Both the position numbers and the translations under genes were made by a program. Below, one piece after another: positions 14,709 through 18,678 of a stretch of 18,678 nt of DNA (positions are counted from its first letter, which is position 1; every line of letters begins with the position of its first letter). The stretch comes from an uncultured Roseburia sp. (GTDB lineage Bacteria > Bacillota > Clostridia > Lachnospirales > Lachnospiraceae): contig CAKRLC010000053.1 of assembly GCA_934358955.1 (NCBI GenBank), positions 1-18,678 of the forward strand, given 5' to 3'. Below the pieces are notes generated by a model. The model saw only the letters and a list, made by a program, of their open reading frames with translations. It made no database searches and was not told the DNA's origin.

Positions 14709-17700
14709 TCACACTTTTTCATTCATAAATTGTAAATAAGTATCGATCACTTCTGCTTCACTGTCTGATGCAATAAAATAATAATCGATCACATCCGTTC
14801 CCATCACCGATACATACGGCCCGTACATTGGAATATTACAGCAGAGTACATCTCCATCCGCTGCAACTGCAATTCCATATCCCAGGCTGGAATGAATATA
14901 TGGTAAACGCTTTGTTTTATTTCCATAACAAATATATTTGGCCGTATTTCTAAGCGGGAGCCTGTCATCCTTTAAAATGCCCTTCGCAGAAAGCCGTTCT
15001 TCTCTCGTCCAGTCAAAATAATTCCAAACCTGTCCCCTTGCCTGATCAATCTGTCGTGGCATATTTTTCTTTTCAGCAAGTAGCTTTTTCCCTGTTCTAT
15101 CAAAAAAGGTGATCGCACCACTCGCTTTCTCGATCTCCGCAGAAATCCTCGCTGTCCGGATCCGGATTTTATCCCGCTCTTCCTGAAATCCAAATGTCTG
15201 TTTTACATCCTTTTCTTCTGCCAGCTTCTGGATCTTTGCTACCGGTCCGAATGTCACACGAAGAATTTCTTCGCTGATCGGCCGAACATGGAGCATTCCA
15301 CAGGCACTGACACAGGTTACCGCATTTTTCTGCTTTTCTACCCAGCGGATCGAAGTGTCTGCTTTCCCTTGCCCAATCGGTCTAAGCACTCCATTGTCAG
15401 GGATTTCCCCAAACCGGTGTAAAGCCCCTTTGCCCGATAGAAAACAAACCTTTTCATCGGCAAATTTCGCCGTCGTCTTTGGCAGTGTTTTTTGTATTTT
15501 ATCTGGCTTTTGTATTCTATCCGCTACTTGTGTTTTATCCGGCTTTCGTATGATGTCAGGCTTTTGTGTTTTATCCGGTCTTTGTTTGATATCAGGTTTT
15601 CGTAATGCATCCGGCTTGCGTATAATATCTGGTTTTTGTAGTGCTTCCGGTCTTTGTTTGATATCTGGCTTTTGTGTTGCATCTGGTCTTTGTATGACAT
15701 CAGGTTTCTTTTTTTGCAACACGTTTGGACTCTTTTTCTCCGTCCGCCTGTTCACTGGTTTCTTTTCTTCCCTGAAAAGCTTCTGGGCCTGCTCCGGCAC
15801 AGGTGCTGCGATCACAGGTGTCAGATTATCCAGATAACACACTGCCAGTTCATGCAAGGCTCTGGTCGCTGCGACGTAAAGAAGCTTTACATGCGCATCG
15901 TCTAACGGATATTTCTTACCATCCGGGTTCCAGAGAATGACTGCATCAAATTCCAGACCTTTTGTATAAGCTACAGAAAGAACCATCACGCCTGTTCCAA
16001 AAGACATATCCTTTGTCTTTTCCCCTACAAGCATTGCCTGTTTTCCAAGCTTTTTTGCTACCTTCTTTGCTTCCTTATCATCACGGCATACAATGGCAAT
16101 CGTCTCAAACGCTTCCTGTTTCCAACGTTCGATTCTTTCTTTTACCGCAGCAAGCAACTCCTCTTCCCCGTCATAATGTTCCATGGAAACTTCTTTTCCA
16201 TGACGGATGATCGGTTCTACCGGATACACTGGAAAACTTCCATGCCGCAATATTTGCATAGCAAAATTACTGATCTCAATCGTATTACGATAGCTTTTCT
16301 TTAACAGCAAAAATTCATCATAAGGGCCGGTGAGCATCTGCCTTCTTAACATCTCCCAGTCGTTTAATCCATATCCGTAATAAATATTCTGGGACACATC
16401 TCCCATTATCGTAAAGGTGCAGCCACGCATACAATACTTTAAAACACTGTATGCCATCATTCCAAAATCCTGCGCTTCATCGATAACGACATGGCTTGCT
16501 TCCCTTATCGGATCCGTTTCTTTTACACGCTTATACAAATACGCAAGAGCCGCCAGATCATACACATCATACTCTGTTTCCGGCACCGTCACCGGGTATC
16601 CGCGGAGACGCTGTTCTTCCATGAATTCTGTATACATCAGAAAAATCGATTTTTTCCATTCTTTTCCGCCAAAATAATAACGATAGGTTCGAAGGATCTC
16701 CCGTTTTTCTTCTGCTGTATAAGCAATATCCTTTCCGATGATCTCATTTTGGATTTTTGCAGCAAGACGTTCATTGAGCATTGCAATCTTACTTTGGATC
16801 GATGTCTGGGGATTCTCCCGGATATATTCTGAAATATCTGATCCTTTTAACAGGCAAATCCCTGTCTTTTCCTGTCTGGATGGGATTTCCAGATAAATAT
16901 CGTCCCAAGCGATCACCTCAGTTTCTGCTTTTTTGCAATATTCTTCCAGATTCTGAAACCAAAACAGGCTTCCCTTGACCGGCAAAACCTGATCTGTTTT
17001 ATCCAGTTTTCGCACAGACATTGTCTGGTTGTCCCAGTCTTCATACAAAAGACGCACAAATAACTGCTCCATCGTCATCTGTCTGACACCGTAAACATCC
17101 AGATCCGGAAGCACCCCTGTAATGTAATTTAATAAAACCCGGTTACTTCCTATGATATAAAAATCTTCCGGTCGAAATTCTTTTTCATAATTATAAAGAA
17201 TATAAGAAATGCGATGCATCGCCACCGTTGTTTTTCCGGAACCGGCTCCGCCCTGCACGATCACATTCTGTCTTGGAGACTTCCGGATGATCGCATTCTG
17301 TTCCTGTTGGATCGTCGCAATAATCTCTCCAAGGACTGCTTTTTTATTTTTGGCCAGATATTTTGTCAAAAGCTCATCATTGGCTACAACATCGGAATCA
17401 TAGTAATCCTTTAATTCATCTTTCTCAATCTCATAGGTTCTTTTTCTGCGAAGATCGATCTCATAATTTTTTTCATTTTTGACAGAATAGCTGCATGCCC
17501 CAATCTTATTTTCATAATAAACCGATGCAACCGGAGCTCTCCAGTCGATGACAACCTTTTCTAAAATATCCTTCGAAATGCCGACTCTTCCAATATACAG
17601 AGCTTCTTCCTGTTTTGTATCCCGGTCAAAAAAATCAATCCTGCCAAAGTAAGGCTTCTTTCTTGCCTTTTCGCAACGTTCGCGGTCTCGCTTTGTCTCT

Positions 17701-17909
17701 TCGTAAATAACCTGTGTATTATGAAGCATTGTCAATGCTTCTGTATCCTTTGGGCCATATGTTTCCATCAGATCATAAATATCCTCGGCAAGCTTTTTTT
17801 CCTGTTCCCTGTTCTTCTTCAGATTCTGTTCTGCAACTTCAATGACTTGTCCTAAATGTTGTTCTTCCTCTTTTCGCGTTATTCCCGGAAGTTTCTTTTT
17901 CTGTTCCAT
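14709..17909 (-). CDS. HelD-type helicase fused to a GH31 N-terminal-like beta-sandwich domain
   Basis: Residues about 1-705 are a complete HelD (UvrD-like SF1 ATPase that remodels or recycles RNA polymerase). There is a charged N-terminal coiled-coil (about 1-85), then YFGRIDF and DWRAPVASVYYE, Walker A GGAGSGKTT (about 219-227), Walker B VVIDEAQD (about 472-479), MGDVSQNIYYGYG, SYRNTIEISNFA, YTKGLEFDAVI and LLYVAATRALHELAV. Residues 735-806 are twelve six-residue repeats (KPDIIQ/RPDKTQ type). Residues about 815-1066 match the N-terminal domain of GH31 glycosidases: AVTCVSACGMLHVRPISEEI LRVTFGP, then IRTARISAEIEKASGAITFF, LRNTAKYICYG, SSLGYGIAV and DVIDYYFIASDSEAEVIDTY. The protein stops just where the catalytic barrel would begin. 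AAAGGA lies eight bases before ATG 17909. It follows the HAD gene by 25 nt. HelD is certain; the GH31 call is by pattern, and its role is unknown. Confidence 0.9.
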   Translation of the reverse strand: MEQKKKLPGITRKEEEQHLGQVIEVAEQNLKKNREQEKKLAEDIYDLMETYGPKDTEALTMLHNTQVIYEETKRDRERCEKARKKPYFGRIDFFDRDTKQEEALYIGRVGISKDILEKVVIDWRAPVASVYYENKIGACSYSVKNEKNYEIDLRRKRTYEIEKDELKDYYDSDVVANDELLTKYLAKNKKAVLGEIIATIQQEQNAIIRKSPRQNVIVQGGAGSGKTTVAMHRISYILYNYEKEFRPEDFYIIGSNRVLLNYITGVLPDLDVYGVRQMTMEQLFVRLLYEDWDNQTMSVRKLDKTDQVLPVKGSLFWFQNLEEYCKKAETEVIAWDDIYLEIPSRQEKTGICLLKGSDISEYIRENPQTSIQSKIAMLNERLAAKIQNEIIGKDIAYTAEEKREILRTYRYYFGGKEWKKSIFLMYTEFMEEQRLRGYPVTVPETEYDVYDLAALAYLYKRVKETDPIREASHVVIDEAQDFGMMAYSVLKYCMRGCTFTIMGDVSQNIYYGYGLNDWEMLRRQMLTGPYDEFLLLKKSYRNTIEISNFAMQILRHGSFPVYPVEPIIRHGKEVSMEHYDGEEELLAAVKERIERWKQEAFETIAIVCRDDKEAKKVAKKLGKQAMLVGEKTKDMSFGTGVMVLSVAYTKGLEFDAVILWNPDGKKYPLDDAHVKLLYVAATRALHELAVCYLDNLTPVIAAPVPEQAQKLFREEKKPVNRRTEKKSPNVLQKKKPDVIQRPDATQKPDIKQRPEALQKPDIIRKPDALRKPDIKQRPDKTQKPDIIRKPDKTQVADRIQKPDKIQKTLPKTTAKFADEKVCFLSGKGALHRFGEIPDNGVLRPIGQGKADTSIRWVEKQKNAVTCVSACGMLHVRPISEEILRVTFGPVAKIQKLAEEKDVKQTFGFQEERDKIRIRTARISAEIEKASGAITFFDRTGKKLLAEKKNMPRQIDQARGQVWNYFDWTREERLSAKGILKDDRLPLRNTAKYICYGNKTKRLPYIHSSLGYGIAVAADGDVLCCNIPMYGPYVSVMGTDVIDYYFIASDSEAEVIDTYLQFMNEKV
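15492..15707 (-). repeat. Twelve 18-bp tandem units encoding the KPD-repeat linker
   Basis: 216 bp of imperfect 18-bp units, for example TTGTATGACATCAGGTTT on the plus strand. On the minus strand they encode KPDVIQ, RPDATQ, KPDIKQ, RPEALQ, KPDIIR, KPDALR, KPDIKQ, RPDKTQ, KPDIIR, KPDKTQ, VADRIQ and KPDKIQ. The proline every six residues argues for an extended flexible linker between the helicase and the C-terminal domain. Confidence 0.93.
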
Positions 17910-17934
17910 ATCGAGATCCTTTCTGCTATTTTTG

Positions 17935-18534
17935 TTAACAGATTTTTTTCAGATCCGCTTTTGCCTGATCGATACTATGGAACCAGATTCCGTGAATTCC
18001 TTCTTTTTCAGCAGCTAAGACGTTCTGCTCCGTATCGTCAAAAAATACACATTCCTCAGGCTTCAGCTGATACTTGTCTAAAAGCATATGATAAATTTCC
18101 GGCTCCGGTTTTATTTTCTTCACCGTATAAGAAAAAATACCTCCGTCTGTCAATGGCAGAAAATCCAATGTCTTATCACAAGTCTGCTGATAGCTCCATG
18201 CTCCATAATTGGATAAAATATATACTTTTTTTCCTTCTGCTTTCAGTTCCCGGATCCAGTCTTTGGTATAGTCGAACTGTACCAGCGCAAGATTTATATT
18301 TTCCCAGAATAATTTAATTTCTTTTTCATATGCAGGTTCTTTTTCACAAAATGCAGCCAGTAATTCCTCATCCGACATCACTCCTCTGTCTGCTTCTCCC
18401 CAAAGTGGTGTATTTACTGTTGCATCTGAAACCTTTTGCATGGTTTTCTCATCAAAACCAAGCTTACGCATTGCTTCCTGTGGATTCCATGTAACTAATA
18501 CCCGTCCAACATCCAAAATAACGTTCTTTATCAT
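17935..18534 (-). CDS. HAD-superfamily phosphatase (subfamily IA, YihX-like)
   Basis: Cytoplasmic phosphatase of the haloacid dehalogenase superfamily, 199 aa, the normal length for a single-domain enzyme with a helical C1 cap. Motif I is VILDVGRVLVTWNP, with the nucleophile Asp8; the second acidic residue of DxD is replaced by Gly. That substitution is also typical of the YihX group (FDLGNVLV), which dephosphorylates sugar phosphates. Motif II is YILSNYG (Ser near 108), the motif III lysine is in KKIKPEPEIY (about 138-147), and motif IV is CVFFDDTEQN (about 159-168). ATG 18534 has GGAG seven bases upstream. It is the first gene of a two-gene unit with the HelD fusion, 25 nt apart, directly downstream of repeat copy 4. 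The substrate cannot be named; a sugar phosphate is a guess from the family. Confidence 0.9.
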   Translation of the reverse strand: MIKNVILDVGRVLVTWNPQEAMRKLGFDEKTMQKVSDATVNTPLWGEADRGVMSDEELLAAFCEKEPAYEKEIKLFWENINLALVQFDYTKDWIRELKAEGKKVYILSNYGAWSYQQTCDKTLDFLPLTDGGIFSYTVKKIKPEPEIYHMLLDKYQLKPEECVFFDDTEQNVLAAEKEGIHGIWFHSIDQAKADLKKIC

Positions 18535-18567
18535 TCTTGTTCTCCATTTCCAAATTTGATCTTATGA

Positions 18568-18678
18568 TTCGTGTGTCAAAAGGCCGGCATTTTATTTTGT
18601 GGTGTCAAATTGCACAAAAAAATATTGCAAGTTCCATTGTGCAAACATTCCGATAAATGTTTTGGAGCCGGCCTTTTG
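18568..18678. repeat. Palindromic fold-back repeat (MITE-like), copy 4, shortened form cut by window edge
   Basis: The left arm matches copies 2 and 3 through CATTCCGATAA (about 18646-18657). The sequence then jumps to ATGTTTTGGAGCCGGCCTTTTG, the start of a right terminal repeat. Left TCAAAAGGCCGGC and right GCCGGCCTTTTG pair perfectly. The central hairpin and most of the right arm are missing, so this is an internally deleted derivative that should end a few bases beyond the window. It begins 33 bp upstream of the HAD gene. Confidence 0.82.
18589..18617 (-). promoter_or_regulatory. Candidate outward promoter within repeat copy 4
   Basis: Minus-strand TTGTGC (18617-18612), a 17-bp spacer and TAAAAT (18594-18589), about 55 bp before ATG 18534. 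The spacing is identical to the candidate in copy 3. The -35 is weak and the -10 is good. It would drive the HAD/HelD unit. Confidence 0.42.

Noticed and set aside
14486..14722. Open frame of 78 codons across repeat copy 3 and the terminator
   Set aside because: It runs through the palindrome and a perfect terminator hairpin and has no recognisable protein features.
14709..15460. Active GH31 glycosidase in the helicase fusion
   Set aside because: Only the N-terminal beta-sandwich-like part is present; the catalytic barrel with its acidic nucleophile is absent.
15492..15707. CRISPR-like array
   Set aside because: The 18-bp units are contiguous, imperfect and in frame inside a gene, with no spacers.

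Overview
The window reads as chromosomal DNA of a gut-type Clostridia, most probably a Lachnospiraceae member (Bacillota). The basis is moderate GC with A/T-rich gaps, strong AGGAGG-type ribosome binding sites, a SipW/TasA-type surface locus, a GldA/GldF/GldG-like ABC cluster, HelD, and a metF/RACo neighbourhood. All fourteen genes I accept lie on the minus strand, so transcription runs from high to low coordinates. No tRNA, rRNA, CRISPR array or transposase gene was seen.

Layout in transcription order (right to left). (1) A truncated palindromic repeat (copy 4) at the right edge, then a two-gene unit: a HAD phosphatase and a 1066-residue HelD-type helicase whose C-terminus carries a region resembling the N-terminal beta-sandwich of GH31 glycosidases, joined by a tandem KPD-repeat linker. 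It ends at a strong terminator (14585-14633). (2) Repeat copy 3, flanked by a perfect 10-bp direct repeat, then a four-gene ABC exporter-like operon: ATPase, ABC-2 permease, GldG-like protein, DUF4340-like protein. (3) A RACo-like corrinoid-activation ATPase, greA and metF, with a good promoter in front and a terminator behind. (4) A consensus -10 preceded by an 11-bp-period direct repeat, then repeat copy 2, then a seven-gene surface-fibre operon: TasA/camelysin-like protein, a protein with a sorting-signal-like tail, a small secreted protein, a BTAD/SARP regulator with a degenerate GGDEF-like domain, a fibro-slime protein, a second TasA-like protein and a SipW-type signal peptidase. (5) Repeat copy 1, inverted, at the left edge.

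How they work together: in the left operon SipW probably processes the TasA-like proteins for assembly into an extracellular fibre or matrix. The fibro-slime and tail-anchored proteins would add adhesive or anchoring parts, and the BTAD protein is the local regulator. The direct repeat next to the -10 in front of this operon has the geometry known for SARP sites. The palindromic repeat family sits at operon boundaries, shows a target-site duplication in one copy, and has terminal repeats that change between copies but still match within a copy.

Best candidates for something undescribed: the HelD-GH31N fusion, the BTAD/pseudo-GGDEF-controlled SipW fibre locus with its SARP-like promoter, and the fold-back repeat family with covarying ends. 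Everything here is read by eye; domain calls rest on motif recognition and were not checked against databases.
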